From Paulownia fortunei (lineage: Eukaryota; Streptophyta; Magnoliopsida; Lamiales; Paulowniaceae): DNA of 64,000 nt. Within the stretch, counting starts at the first letter, position 1. Each line of letters starts with the position of its first letter. Below the pieces are notes generated by a model. The model worked only from the letters and a program-made list of their open reading frames with translations. It was not told the DNA's origin and ran no database searches. Below are positions 1 to 12,724 of this stretch, in pieces. The stretch is taken from positions 3,899,278 through 3,963,277 of the forward strand of contig CM033110.1 in assembly GCA_019321725.1 (NCBI GenBank). Reading direction: 5' to 3'. The translations under genes were made by a program, and so were the position numbers.

Positions 1-336
1 AATAAGTTTCGAGTCGAGAGTTTTTGAAATGGAACATCAAATAACTTAGTAAGACTCACACATATGAAGCATGCTCGTGAGATAAGGATGTCACATACTA
101 TTGGCATTAGCGTAGAGACGCAAGTGCATATATGTAGGTGCTTGTTAGGAAATAAATATACCAAACATGATCCATAAGAAATACTTAGCGGGAGGCTTTA
201 TCTATCGAAATAAGAATTTTCATGTTACGATAGTACATGGTTAGTTCTCGGACTTGAGGCACGATGGCAGCCTTGTGTGCATTCTGCAACACTTTGATAT
301 ATCTTTTGATTGTTTGACAATGACAAAAGGGGTATG
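1..336 (+). mobile_element. 3' internal end of an LTR retrotransposon, cut by the window edge
   Basis: No coding domain is recognisable here. The stretch ends in a purine run (GACAAAAGGGG, about 324-334) directly before a TGTTGGGT LTR start, which is the expected place for a polypurine tract priming plus-strand synthesis. I infer the untranslated 3' part of an LTR element whose body lies left of the window. Confidence 0.55.
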
Positions 337-1990
337 TTGGGTGTTACACTCATGTGCATGGAGGTTTGTTAGTGGCCAATATAGAATTCGACACTTGTCT
401 TTTTAAATAAGAAAATCTCCTATGTTTTCATAATTCGTGATTCAAAAACCTTAACCAAGGCAGGATGAATCGTGATTCATCAAGAATCATTGAAACTTGT
501 AATGAGATCACAATTATTTAATCATTTAGGGTTTCAACTTGTAATCCATGTCTTAGATTCAATTGGGAGATTAGTTGTCAAAAAGATTGTACGTGTATGG
601 TACTCACAATTGAAATAAGTTTACTCGCTATTTCACCTAAAACTAATTTGCCATGATTATTTGTTAGGTGTTTTCATGGATAGTGAGACTTTTGGAATTA
701 AGGAGTTGATTCGAAACGGATTAATTAATTGAAATAATTGTTATTCATAAAGTGCAAATATTGCAAACCTGCTACTAGCTTATTAGTGAACCTAAGAGGG
801 TCACACATCTTTATGAAAAGTAACATTTCTAATTTTAGAATTTATCTAATGGTTGGAAATTGATTAATTAATACTGATTTATTAATTAATTAAGAATTCT
901 ATTTAATTTAATAGTTAAATTAAATTATTCAATTAAGTAATTAAATTATTTAATTGGACCTAATTTGATTAAAAAGCCTAGTTGGAGTAAATTAAATTAA
1001 TTAATTGGATTGATTAAATTGGAATTGAATTAATTAGATTGATTTGTGGATTTTTTAGTCCAAACCCAAAAATTAATGTGGACCACTTAAAAATCCCACT
1101 AAAATATGAAGATAATAAATTAAATAAATATGATTTATTAATTAACATAGTTATAGATAAATAAATATAGTGACTGATTTTATGGGATAAAATTGGCCGC
1201 TAAGATTTAATTTTTATATAAATATAATTTTAATATATATTTGATATATATCTATCTTGATATTATTTGAAGAGTTCAAATTAATATCAAGAATGTATGT
1301 AGATAATTTTGATGATTAGAATAGTCACAAATTAGTCCACATATATAGGAGAGAGAAAATAGAAGAGTTGTTGAAAGATTTAGAATCCTTCTAAGATAAA
1401 ACTTTGAAATAGTTCAAAATTGACAAACTCTCCAAAAGTTGGAGAAAAATAAAATTTTTAGTTTTCTATTTTAAGCAAAAATATTCTATTTAAGTCTTCA
1501 ATTTTTTTCTCCAAGAAAAGAAAAATAAAAGAAAGAAAAAGAAAATCGTTTTCTTGTAATCTTTATTTTTTTATTCTTTAAAAGAAAATCAATTTTTTGT
1601 TATTCTCTTCATATTATTATTTTAAGTACTTAAAGAATCAATCTTTATTATTTTTTTTAAAATTTACTCTGGCTTTAGATTAGAAAATAATTAAAAGGAT
1701 ACTAACAAATTATTTTTAATTGATATTGCTCTTTCGTATTGTGGACCTGATAGAGGAAAGGCACTTGGATCTTTGCGAGTTCTGATAATTCAGGATAAAC
1801 AATTAATTGCTTCATTACTTACAACAACCGGAGTGCACAGAGGTATAATCCAAATTTAAAATTTATTTATATATTCACTTGAATAAGTGTGATCGTTAAA
1901 ATCGCTTTCGAATTGAGGAGTTAAATTTATATTTGATACAAATTTTAATTTTCCACTACGTATGGCTCTGCGATTATAACGAACCCAACA
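337..1990 (+). repeat. 3' LTR of a retrotransposon
   Basis: The segment begins TGTTGGGT (start about 337, give or take 2 bases) and ends ACCCAACA at 1990, a matching inverted terminal pair for an LTR. A polypurine tract precedes it and unrelated MULE transposase sequence follows at once. It is very AT-rich, with TATA-like sequence near 1215-1225. The 5 bases after it are AGAGA; the partner duplication lies outside the window. The superfamily is unknown because no coding sequence is visible. Confidence 0.6.
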
Positions 1991-2603
1991 AGAGAGACAT
2001 AATAGAAGTGGAAGGGTAGATTGTGTCCCAAAATCACAAAAAATAATGAGAAACATATGGAGAAAGTGGTACACCTATTAAGGCAGATGAAAAGCATTAC
2101 CAGATTCATGCTTTGATGGGAGCCAATATTGTGTTGACTTAGAATAAATGTCTTGTACCTGTAGAATACGGGGATTGAGTGGTATTCCATGCAAGCATAC
2201 CATTAGTATAATATTTGATCAGAATAAAAAGTTAGAGGATTATGTGCACTCATACTATGCTGTTGACACTTACAAAAGTGTTTATGCACCTGCCATAGTG
2301 GGAATAAATTGTGAGGTATTATGGGGTGAGACAATGTTCATTTCACCAGTACCTTCAAATTTTAAAAGGAATGTAGTCAGACCTTATAGGGCAAGAAGAA
2401 AGGAGCCTAATGAGTCTTCACTCAAGCATAAAAAGAGGACCAAAGCAAAGAAGATTGTGAAATTGAAGAGACAACAAGCCACTGTGAAGTGCAGAATTTG
2501 TGGTGAGAAAGGGCATAATTCCACAACATGTCCAAAAAAAGAGGGCAATAAGCATCAAATATGGACAACGGTACAATGTATGTGGATAGCACAGAGCCAA
2601 TAA
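1991..2603 (+). pseudogene. Mutator-like (MULE) transposase, C-terminal remnant
   Basis: Three forward frames together match the end of a MuDR-type transposase. First comes WKGRLCPKI (about 2007-2034), then a SWIM zinc finger CxC...CxH (SCTCRIRGLSGIPCKH, from 2148), then a basic region and a CCHC zinc knuckle CRICGEKGHNSTTC near 2490-2532. In the family the SWIM finger and knuckle lie after the DDE catalytic core, which is absent. An in-frame TAA lies just before the SWIM motif and two frameshifts lie upstream, so it is dead. The LTR ending at 1990 appears to have inserted into this transposase. The ATG at 2148 is an internal methionine, not a true start. Confidence 0.8.
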
Positions 2604-3932
2604 TGTGTTTTGTGGCCAAATTGGAGATATCTTAGGCAGACCAACGAAAGAGTTAATGGTAAGTTGAATATCCACAATTTTTTTGTCATCACAGTTAACT
2701 GTCAAGTTAAGATTTGTCTTTGCATAAGTTTGTTGGTGCCTGATGTAGGTGAGAAGGAGAAATATTAATGCTAATCATGATGCTGCAGGCATTAAGTTTG
2801 AAAATAAATAAAATTTTGTAGAAGTCTAACATGGAAAGAGTCCTACAAAGGAAATGAGTCTATTTTAGGAAGAAGTTGTGGTTAAAACAACTCCTAGTAT
2901 ATTTAGGAGATTTGTAGCATAAATAGATGGTTATTTGTATTCATAATTTCTAAAACTCTGGTTAAAAGTTACAATGAACAGATAATATTGAAGTTGTTAT
3001 TATATCAAAAGATAAGAATTTTTATTTTATTGCAATAATAGTCTTCAAAAGTTTAATAGTGACAAAAATATAAATAAATTATAACTATTAATTACTGATA
3101 TCAGAATTATGTGTAAGTTGTCACTATTAATAATTAGTCACATAAAAATCATTGTGGAAGCAAAATAAAATTATTGTCACTCATATTATTTTTTCTTGTA
3201 GCGGCAATGAAGTGAGAATACACCATGTATCAGTTCCAAATCCTTTGTTAGTTTTGCAACCTTTACATTATGAAAGCCTCTTTAAAGGTTTTTAAATTTT
3301 AAGGATTAGGACTGTCCGTTGAGTCAATTGCTTGTTCGTCCCGCTTATATTTGGCTAACCTTAGTTAATTTGATCAGAATTTGAATCATTGTATTAGGTT
3401 GGGTAACTTTGTGAACCCAAGTAGAGCCTAAAAGAACCCCACCCTAGGCTCGGCTCACTTAAAGTATTAAATGATAGAATTAGTTCAATAAAATATAATT
3501 CTCTTTTGCATTGTTATTTAAGAGAAAATTTAGGTACAAGTTTTTTGTTGGAAAAGTCCATCAAATTTGTGATCAAATGTTGTGTTTTTAGGCTAGTTTG
3601 ATTCATACTGAATCATTTATTTTTCTTTAATTTTAACCAGTGAGAACTCTATCACTTGAGCTAGTTTGAATGTTTAATATTAAAAGCTCCAAATTTGCCA
3701 AAAATTATGATTTGAATTTGAACCGAGATAAAAAAATAAAAAAGTTATATGCATTAAATTTGAATCTATGATATTTGAAGCCCACGATATTTGAGTTGGA
3801 ATGACTTTAGACTCGATTCATAAAAGCCATTGACGGCCTACTAGTGATGAATCTTGAAAATATCTATGGAACTACTATAGATTATTGAGATGAACATATA
3901 TGAGAAAATAAAATAAAATTGCACGAATTTGC
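2604..3932. other. Intergenic, nothing recognised
   Basis: AT-rich sequence between the MULE remnant and the stop codon of the lyase gene. The first part may be the rest of the MULE 3' region. No open frame, terminal repeat or RNA gene was seen. The part next to 3933 must hold the 3' UTR and polyadenylation signals of the minus-strand gene, but I cannot fix the site. Confidence 0.5.
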
Positions 3933-6900
3933 TCACATCGGCCCTTCCAAACGGATATAATCATACATGACTTCTCTGAAGGGTCCTTGGCTTCTTGCCT
4001 GCGTCAAGAAAATCGTATTCCGTCCATCGATAAGCCGACTGCCTGCTATGCCAATACTGTAAAAATGGTGCAACCCACGAATGCCATGTCTTGCTAGTGC
4101 GTTGTCCTTGCCTATCGATCCCGTAGTGAAATGTGGAGGTGATTTTGGATCGTTGAAACACACCTTCAAATATGAAACTTGAATAGCCATTAACACTATT
4201 AGTAACAAAAACAACAGTTCATGTAACTTATTAATTTTCATGAGGAAAAAAAAAAGCATTTCAAGTGATTTGGCATTAATTCTTTCAAAGATGTCGCTTC
4301 GTTGGTTTCCAAACAAAAAAAAAACAAACAAACAATTTCTACGCAGGAAAAGGGAGTTTCATACTTGTAGTTCAGCATTATTTGCTGATGCGAGCGCCAA
4401 TTGGAGGGTATAATTTGCTCCTTTATCGACATTTTTAAGTTCGAACAAAATTTGCCATGTTGTTGCAACATACTGACCATTTCCCACATTCCTGAGTTAC
4501 AATAATGGTTATGATCTCATTTTACTATAAAGTAGAGATACAGCCAATCCATCCTATATCTCATATAGTCAAAATGAACGCAAGATATAGGAGATACGCA
4601 TAGACGATCTTGTCTTGTGGGGGTCTTTTGGTCCCAAAAAAGAATAAATAAATAAAAAACAAAAACAAAAACAAAGACGGTACCTTGTAACATGCGCGAA
4701 AAACCAGTCTTTTCTGTAATCGCTGGTGCCAATTGTGAAAACTAGATCTTTTTGCGGGTACAGATCCTTGTAACGGGTCCAAAGTCCATATTGTCTAAAC
4801 CTGTTAATATAGAAAGAGACTAATTGAGAATTAAGATAAGCAATCCAGTGAATATGATGAGTTTTGAATTTTTGAGTCAAACTTTTCAATGGGAACCCTG
4901 TAATGATGGATCTTGAATTTTGGGTCGGGATCTGGAATGAAAAACTCAGCAGCTGTGCGATCAGGAATTCCAATCTCCCACAACGTTGCACCTTTCCTTG
5001 GAGCCTCAAAAACTACATTGCTTGCCTTAACAATGGATCCAGGGGTGATGGTGATGTCAGAAGCATGTTTGTAATCACCAAGAATTCCAGGTACCCATGC
5101 AAACAAGCTGTAAGTTCCAGGTCTCACATTCTTGATCCAGAAATTTCCATTGCGGTCTGTTTGTGTCCAAAATTGATAACCCTGAACGAAAATACCATTA
5201 GCTTTAAGTAGAATCAAAGAGAAGAAATTTCATTATCTTTTTCCCAAGAATGTTGCTTAGAGATTCAATATAGGAAGGAAGATAATATAAAACCTTGTTT
5301 TCGAACTGCCATGACCCGGCCTCTCCTGGTGGTGCCAATCCAACATAAGCTGAGGCACTCGGCACAGCTTGCTTATTGATGAACCTATAAAAGCAGCACC
5401 AGTATAGAACTAAAACATAGGGAAATTATTGAAGGGAAAAAGAAAATATTAGAGCCCGTTTGGTTTCATTTTCAATCTCAATTATATTTCCAACATTTAT
5501 TATGATTTAAAATATTTAAGCTAAATTATGATGTACAAATAGAAAGACATGAAATGTTAGTTGATTCAAAAGTTATTTTGTTGTTGTATTTTTGTTCAAA
5601 GTTTGACCAAAAATTTTTAAAATAAAAACCATGGATATTTCTGATAAAAATATATAAAATAAATGTATTTTTGGAATTTTAAATAATACAAATTTAATTT
5701 TTTTTCCTTAGAATGAAAACAAACAACCTCTTAATCGTTTTCGCTAAAAAAAAAAAGGAAAGAAAAAAATTCATTTTAGTGGAGCAGTCCAAATCAAACA
5801 ACTAAATTGTACATATATGGATTAAAGGACGCACCAGTCATGAACAAGCAATTGACCGCTCACAGCTCCCCTTTGGTTGGATTTAGCAAAGTCTTGTGAA
5901 AGTGGGAAACTGTATGGCCAACTAGCTACCTCCTTCTGCATCTGATCAATTTCCAAAAAAAGAGAAAAAGGAAAAAAAAAAAAAGTGAATAATGATTGCA
6001 AATAAACTTTTTTTTGCCCCTACCTATGATGTTGATTAATAACAGTTCGCTATCCCATCTTCCCTACCGTCAACAGGGCTTTTTCTTCAATTTTTTCAAT
6101 AAAGACCAATTTTGACTTCTTTTCTTTCGTTTGGAAAAAAAAAAACTAAAATTGTATGATTATTTTGAATTTCATGCATATAAATACTGTGTGCTACAAG
6201 CACTAGATGTAAATAAAAATTAGTACCCTTTGTTTGGCGTCGTTCCAAAGGAGAGAAGGATCGGTATTTGCAGAAGCATCAGAGTTGAGATAGATATAAA
6301 CTGGGCCAAAAACCTTTTTCCAGTACTCTTGAGTCTGAAATTTGAGTGCTAGATCTTCCCCGGCATAATGTGTGCTAATGAACATCTTTGCATGCACAAG
6401 TTAATCAGTAATGGCAGAATAAAAATACTATTGACCCAAAACCTTATCACCTAATCATTTTGGTAGAAGGAAAATGAGAGATGGAAAATAGAACCAAACA
6501 TTGCCTTGATATTTGTAATTGTAAATCTTGCATGGCAAATGTATATATCTCTTGCAATTATTTGACCCTTGAATTATTTGCTAAATATATATCTCTTGCA
6601 ATTATTTGACCCTTGAATTATTTGCTAAATTAATATCCTAATCAATTTTCAAACTATTCCGAACTCAATCAAAGTAATAGTTATGAATGAAGACAAATAT
6701 GAAAGATCTAAGGTTGTGCAAGGCTTTTCTATTTATTCATAATGAAAAGTTCTTCTTTTTCCCATTTATTTGCTGATTTTTTTTAATTTTATTTCTCCAT
6801 TCTTCCCAAATTATTTTCAAACATTTGGAAAGCAGTTTCCAAAATGTAATTTTTATGACTAGCTACGCTTTTCTTTTTATCAAATTCATAATAATTTTCT

Positions 6901-9900
6901 CTGTTTATTTTAGAAAATCAAGAAACTAAAAGAAAAAAACAAACTTTTTTTTCCATGATTTTTATAAGCTGCATGGGCGAATTATTTAGCATGTGAAAAT
7001 ACTTACAGAAAGCACAATTGGACCAACATGAGAAGTAAGATCTTGTTTAATAGGTCCGCCTGTACGAAACTCATTGCTTGGTGTTATCATCCAAAAACCC
7101 ACTGGTGGATGATCACTGCTTACCCATCCATGAACTTTGTTGTCTTTGTTATCGCACGAGTACAAATACTTGTCATGCACCTAATGCATGCAACCACACA
7201 TGTCTTATACATTTGTGTGTATTAATTTTATAAAATGAAGTTTTACACTCCGAATTACGGTATAAAATTTCTCATATAATTCAATGAATTGGAGAAAAAG
7301 CACCAAAACATTATTAAGTGTACACATTTATGAGAACTACCCTCTTTTACTACTTGAAAATTAGTTTGCAAATTTGATTTTGATTAAATTTAAATCGATA
7401 ATTTAAGTTGATTTTATTAAAAAAAAGTGAATTTAGTACATTAATTTCTCAAAACTAGTTTGGATAAATGAGAAATTAAAAGCTGAAAATGAGTCAGTTA
7501 AAAACTGTAAATTATTGAACTGAAAAATAGTGGAAAGATGAAAAATAATCCATCTCATGTTCAAAATTGACAAAAATTGAGACCACTTTATTTAATCCAA
7601 GTTTGGCATGTTTGAGTCCCAAAAAGTACCAATAGTATTTGAAGGGAAGAACATGCATCCTAGTATATTTGTGCTAAACTCCACATGATCTTTAAAAATA
7701 ACTACAAGATTACTTATGTTTGAAGTAATAACTCATAAACTCAAATTTAGGTCCACAAGTTTAGAAAAAAGAGAAATTAAGAGGTCATTGTCTGATTTAA
7801 ATATTGAATTAGGTGTATGAATAAGAATCAGCATAAAAATTACCTCCCCTATGAATTCAGGATTAGTTGGATTGGTTAGAAGAACAGCTTCTTTATAATC
7901 AAGCATTTGGCCAGTCATACGATCCTCAGGCAATGGCATAATCCTTTGCCTCTCCTCTGACATAGCCATGTAGTGAAACCTATATACATGTACTTAGACA
8001 GTTAGGCTATTATTAAGCAAGAATTTTTTCTTCTTCATGAGAACTATTGGATCACAAATTACTACGATGCCTGTACATAGAAAGAACTAAGAAGCTAAGG
8101 ATGTTTTTAGGTTACTTGTTTTCTTGAAGCTTGAACACAATTCTTCCTTCTTGTATGTCAAAAGCTGGCCATCCTTTTAAACGTTCAAGCACAGCATATG
8201 AATAGAATCCAGGGGAGTCACGCAGCATTACGAATCTGCTTTGTCATTGCAACATTTCCCAATTCAAATATTCATGGATTAATAACAATCGAAATTCTTT
8301 TTGATACTTTATATAGCACATAAGAATTTAGAATATTTACCTTTTATCGATGTTTAAAGGAGCGTCTAGGCTATCAACTGTCCACGTTCTGGTGAATGAA
8401 ATCTCTGTTTGATTTTCATTTTGCACCATCACCTTATAACTTGTTCCTTCTAAACTGCACAACAAGATCGGATCATTCTTGAATATTTATAATACTGAGG
8501 GAGAGAGAGTCATGTCTACTTGTTCGAGAATTAACGATCAGAGAGTCATATATCTAGTCAAGAACCTTTTGATTGAACTTAGTCCATTTACATTAAATTG
8601 AATATACAAGTGCCAAGTGATGGATTCGATTCGGCCAAATCAAGTGTCACTAAAATTTTACCTTATCAAGAATTCATGTGCATGCAATTGTGAATACGAG
8701 GAACATCAACGTTAACAAATTGAAAATGAGATTTAATATTTATAAAAAATTTATTTAATTTGCAATTTATAATGATATGGATACTTACTTGTCAGTCATA
8801 TCCCCACGTTCTGTCTTGTTCCAAACAACATCCCAGTGCCTATCAATTTAGTTAAATGTTAGATTCAGAACTCAAGCCCTCATGCTTGATCAACAAAATA
8901 AGCCGTTGGGATACTTTTTTCCCTATATGTATATATGTATGTTTGTATGTACATATATACGTAAATATAAATATATATATATGTAATTCTATTAAGAGAA
9001 TAATATAAATTTGCATACCCTCTGTCATCTTCTATATCTTTGGTTTGAAGCAAATTGTCACTCCCTTTGTATGTTATATTGGTGATGGCACCCCCTGGTA
9101 CTGTCAGTGTGATGCTAACTATTCCATTACTCATTACAACCTGCGAAACATGTTAGAAAGTATTTTCCTGAATAACTATTGTAATGAAGATAATAGTATG
9201 ACTTTTGGGTAACTGTAGTTTTACATGCTGATCCTGTTGAAGCAATTGCACGCCAGGAGATGGCAAATCAGCTTGAGTTTTGTCATGCAGAAGTGTTCTT
9301 CTGCAATTACAGAACGCTCATCATCATTAAAAATACAGAAATGAGATAGATGAGTTGAGTGAGAGGGAAAGGAAATAGACAAGTAAAAATATTTATTAAC
9401 GACTGTAGCCAAATAATTAAATAAATAAATAAAAGGTAATCTTTTCATCCCATGTTCATAGATCTAGTTTGACTCTAACACTTGTTTACATTATAGTTGA
9501 AAAACTAAAACTTTGTGTGCTAGCAAATTATTGCCGTTAAAAATAATAATTGAAAATTAGTAGTGTTACATTATTATTTTAAACTTTATAAGAATTAACT
9601 TTTTCAGTATAAAGAGTAGCATATAAGCGAAAATGTATAAGAGATAAAAAGCATTCGATTCTTTTCTGTGATATTTTTCAAAAGTCTTAACGAATAAATA
9701 AATAAATAAATTTCAGAGTTCCAAGTGCTGCAATAAAAAATAAAATGGTGTACTTCAAATTTAAGAAATCATCATCTTGGAAATTAGGTTTGAAGATTTA
9801 AAAAGAGAATTTTCTCATGTAAACCACTAATGCATGGCTGCCAATGTTGTGTTGCCAAGGATTTTTTTTTTTTCTCTTTAGTGACATTTTCATTTAAGAA

Positions 9901-10137
9901 AAAAAACAGTTAAAAATAAATCCAAGATCACTAAAAACTTTCAACACCAAAAATGAAGTGATCTAAGTATATAAACCACTATTAATGCATGGTTGAATAT
10001 GGCTGAACTCACCTGTTCAAATTCTGAGAATAAGTAAATGAAAATAATAGCTGCAAAACCACCCCCAGCCACCACCAACTGATCAAGCAATTCCACCGTC
10101 GTCGTCGCCCGAGCATCAACATTCCCATTCTTTCCAT
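3933..10137 (-). CDS. Rhamnogalacturonate lyase (polysaccharide lyase family 4), secreted
   Basis: Intact 15-exon gene of about 682 residues; this family cuts the rhamnogalacturonan I backbone of pectin by beta-elimination in the cell wall. Exons (minus strand): 10013-10137, 9225-9300, 9019-9140, 8789-8839, 8341-8454, 8116-8235, 7844-7979, 7007-7180, 6227-6385, 5835-5941, 5294-5384, 4883-5181, 4684-4800, 4365-4491, 3933-4163. All introns are GT-AG and the phases join without a stop. Residues 1-38 look like a signal peptide (RRRR then a WWWLGVVLQLLF core). Residues 45-370 form the catalytic beta-sandwich (VVMSNGIVSITL, GHWDVVWN, GFYSYAVLER, FHYMAMSEERQRIMP). Residues 383-460 are the FN3-like domain (GQLLVHDW, AYVGLAPPGE). 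Residues 475-682 are the CBM-like domain (LWEIGIPDRTAAEF, GPFREVMYDYIRLEGP). Length fits the plant family. A decayed sister copy lies at 27373-28622. Confidence 0.93.
5452..5730. mobile_element. Tourist-like (PIF/Harbinger) MITE in intron 10
   Basis: A 279-bp element with imperfect inverted ends: GAGCCCGTTTGG... on the left and, read on the other strand, GAGGTTGTTTG... on the right, both running into TTTCATT. It is flanked by TTA at 5449-5451 and 5731-5733, the 3-bp duplication typical of PIF/Harbinger MITEs. It has no coding sequence and lies between exons 10 and 11 of the lyase, away from both splice sites. Confidence 0.7.
6543..6630. repeat. 44-bp tandem duplication in intron 8
   Basis: Two adjacent copies of a 44-bp unit starting ATATATCTCTTGCAATTATT and ending TTTGCTAAAT. 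I saw no difference between them, so the duplication is probably young. Confidence 0.85.
8923..8983. repeat. TA/TG microsatellite in intron 3
   Basis: A run of TATATG/TATGTA repeats followed by pure AT dinucleotides, inside the intron between exons 3 and 4 of the lyase. Likely length-variable. Confidence 0.8.
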
Positions 10138-10934
10138 GTTTCCTGCATATTTGTAATGAAAAAATATTAAAATTGCATCAACAAGAAAATGCTATAGTTC
10201 TCTAGCCTTTTTTTGTTACTCATCGACTGAAATTGTAAATCGAGATTAACTCTAGGAATCGAGATGAAGTCATAAAGAAAAGGATTCAAATACAAATTTA
10301 ATCTGATTGAGAAGTAGAAAATGGACCTAACAGACTGCCACTAGATGGCTGATTGTTCAACTAAATTTTTCTAACAAAGATAAAATCATTAGGCATAGGT
10401 TTAATTAGGGAATACTGTATGGCTTTTAAGCTCTTTTTAAGTCACTTGGACAAAGAATTTTTCCATGAAATAAATGAAGGTGATTCTGTTTTCTTTTTGT
10501 GAATCGTTGTCGAATTATGTTATATGTTATATCATAATTTACCATCAGATTTTATGACAATTTTTTATTTTATTTTATTTTGATTTTGTTGAACATTTCC
10601 TTATAAGATATCCAAATATAACAAGGTGGAATTTATTAATTACAATATGTAGAGTTAAATTTTCAATAAGAATTAAATGGAAATCCTCCCATCATATTCT
10701 TATATCTTGAAATCGAATATTAATTCAATTAGAATATACATATATATAGCGAGAGGTTGCAGATTTTCATGACTAATGGAATGTAATTCTATTTTTTCAT
10801 GATTTTATTTTAGGAGTATTTCATTAATTTAATTCAAATTCTATATCTATATTGCTCTAAGATATTTTTCGTTAGGTTTTCTTTATTTGTTATGGACAAT
10901 TAATTATATGAATGCTTGATTTTTCAAAATATTA
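10138..10934 (-). promoter_or_regulatory. Upstream region of the lyase gene (5' UTR and promoter, limits unknown)
   Basis: The start codon lies 9 bases after CATTACAAATATGCAG, which reads like a 3' splice acceptor on the minus strand. A 5' UTR intron is therefore possible and the transcription start cannot be placed. The region is AT-rich with no single convincing TATA box. Part of it (about 10645-10740) has a diverged match in the same orientation at 40360-40455. Confidence 0.4.
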
Positions 10935-11161
10935 TTCTCTCTATCTCAAAATAATTGCTTCATTTACCACCGAGTCAAACTCTTTAATATTTTGACTAAC
11001 TTATCATATTGATTCTTTGGCAATTTTAATATTACCAAACTGCAAATCTTATTATTTTTCATACTATTTGATGTTATTCAATTACTTCTTAAGAAAAAAA
11101 AAACACCTGATTAGATTATTTGTAATGCACAAAAAAGAAAATTAATTTGGGACGGACATAG
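10935..11161. mobile_element. Stowaway-like (Tc1/mariner) MITE
   Basis: About 227 bp, with a left end TTCTCTCTATCTCAAAATA and a right end that reads CTATGTCCGTCCCAAATTA on the other strand. These are diverged versions of the same CTCCNTCCCAAATTA-type Stowaway terminus. It is flanked by TA on both sides (10933-10934, 11162-11163), the target duplication of the superfamily. No coding sequence. Confidence 0.7.
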
Positions 11162-11433
11162 TATAATCTTTTACCAAACAAGTGCATCTATCCATAAGAA
11201 TACAACTTTGACCAAACAATTGCATTAGAATTATAAGTTGACCAACAAAATTTTCATGAAAATAGATCTGGAAGTCAACCTGCTATGAACAAAGGAGAAA
11301 TCAAATTATATGTAAAAAATAAATTGAATTATCAACAAATTTGACATCATTCAAAAGAAAAGGAGTGTTTTTAGGCATTGATTTGAGAACAAACATGTAT
11401 TTATTTGATTAGATTTAATTATTCAGCTTGCGT

Positions 11434-11480
<47 letters not shown>
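11434..11480. repeat. Compound (AT)n(GT)n microsatellite
   Basis: About 10 AT units run directly into about 13 GT units. A simple-sequence repeat, usable as a polymorphic marker. Confidence 0.95.
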
Positions 11481-11737
11481 TTAAAATTTTATTATCAAAA
11501 TATGTTGGGATTTACAAAAATTATGGAGATTTGATATATACTTATACATGTTTTAGTAAAATCATACTAATGGAAATATGTAAAGTAAAAAAAAAATATT
11601 TTGGGTTGAAATATAAAAAGAAGTCAATATTGATATTCCTAAATTAATAAAAAAATTTAGAGAATTAAAATAAGAATGATTATGAAAATATATATTGCGA
11701 TAGATAAATCATGATATCAATATCACATTAGTAACAA

Positions 11738-11957
11738 AACTTGCATTAGTTGAATTTACTTATATTATCATATGTTGCATAATATATTTGAAAATATGCA
11801 TAATAATTAAAATTAGCATTAGTTAGATCTTAATATAAAATATATAAAAAAACTTGCATTAGTTGAATTTACTTATATTATCATAGGTCGGATAATATAT
11901 TTGAAAATATGCATAACAATTAAAATTAGCATTAGTTAGATCTTTATATTAAATATA
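11738..11957. repeat. 113-bp tandem duplication
   Basis: Two adjacent copies, each beginning AACTTGCATTAGTTGAATTT and ending in TTAGATCTT plus AT-rich sequence. They differ at a few positions (for example CATATGTTGCATAA versus CATAGGTCGGATAA). AT-rich, non-coding; the parent family was not identified. Confidence 0.85.
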
Positions 11958-12368
11958 GCAAGCGACTACATAGAAAATACAAGTGAAAGACCTTATCCAA
12001 GTCATAATTCAGATGTATGGAGAGAGTGAACCATGACATGAATATCATTATATTGTTATATAATATTAAACTTTTTTTCAAAATCAATTGTTGTTTTTGA
12101 CTTGTTCTAGTTACACCATTCTTTTAACTTTTTCTTTTTTTTCTTTTTTGACTTATAAACATAAATATTTGAATGTGATTTATTATTTCAAGTTTATGAC
12201 CGCATAGTTCAATCAAGTAGCAAAAAATTATATAAAAGTACTTTATCATATGTATATTCACTATTTTTAATTGAATATTAACATATTTTAAATCACAGCA
12301 GCATAGAAAATATCAACAAATATTATGTCACATTTTTTCGCATATAGAAATAGTTGTGATTAAAAACG

Positions 12369-12670
12369 AGCAAAATTATAAAATTGGTCTTGTAACTAGG
12401 GGATGGCAAAAAAAAATTAAGTTAGACTTTGATTTGGCAAAATTATCTTGTAACTATTAAAAACTCACAGATTGAGTTCAAATTTCAAAAAAAAAATTGA
12501 GAATTTTGCTGAAAAATGTCATGTGCGGTGCACGTAACAAGCAAATTTTGAGATTTTGGAGAGTTCGGGCAATTTTACTTATGTCAACAAGACCTAGCTT
12601 ATGTGGGGCTTTGGTGGAGGAAATAAAATGATGATGTTAACTCTTAAAATGAAACTTAAGCATGCCTACT
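12369..12670 (+). repeat. Left terminal inverted arm of the MULE
   Basis: Pairs with 26708-26985 on the other strand. Clear matching blocks are GCAAAATTATAAAATTGG, AGATTGAGTTCAAATTTC and CCTAGCTTATGTGG against their diverged partners. Confidence 0.75.
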
Positions 12671-12724
12671 CGTAAAAAAAAAAAAAAAATGCCAAATGCA
12701 CCAAATGGCATTCTTCTTTTTACT

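Noticed and set aside
4903..5211. 102-residue plus-strand open frame
   Set aside because: Complement of lyase exon 12; the minus-strand reading has clear family motifs and splice sites.
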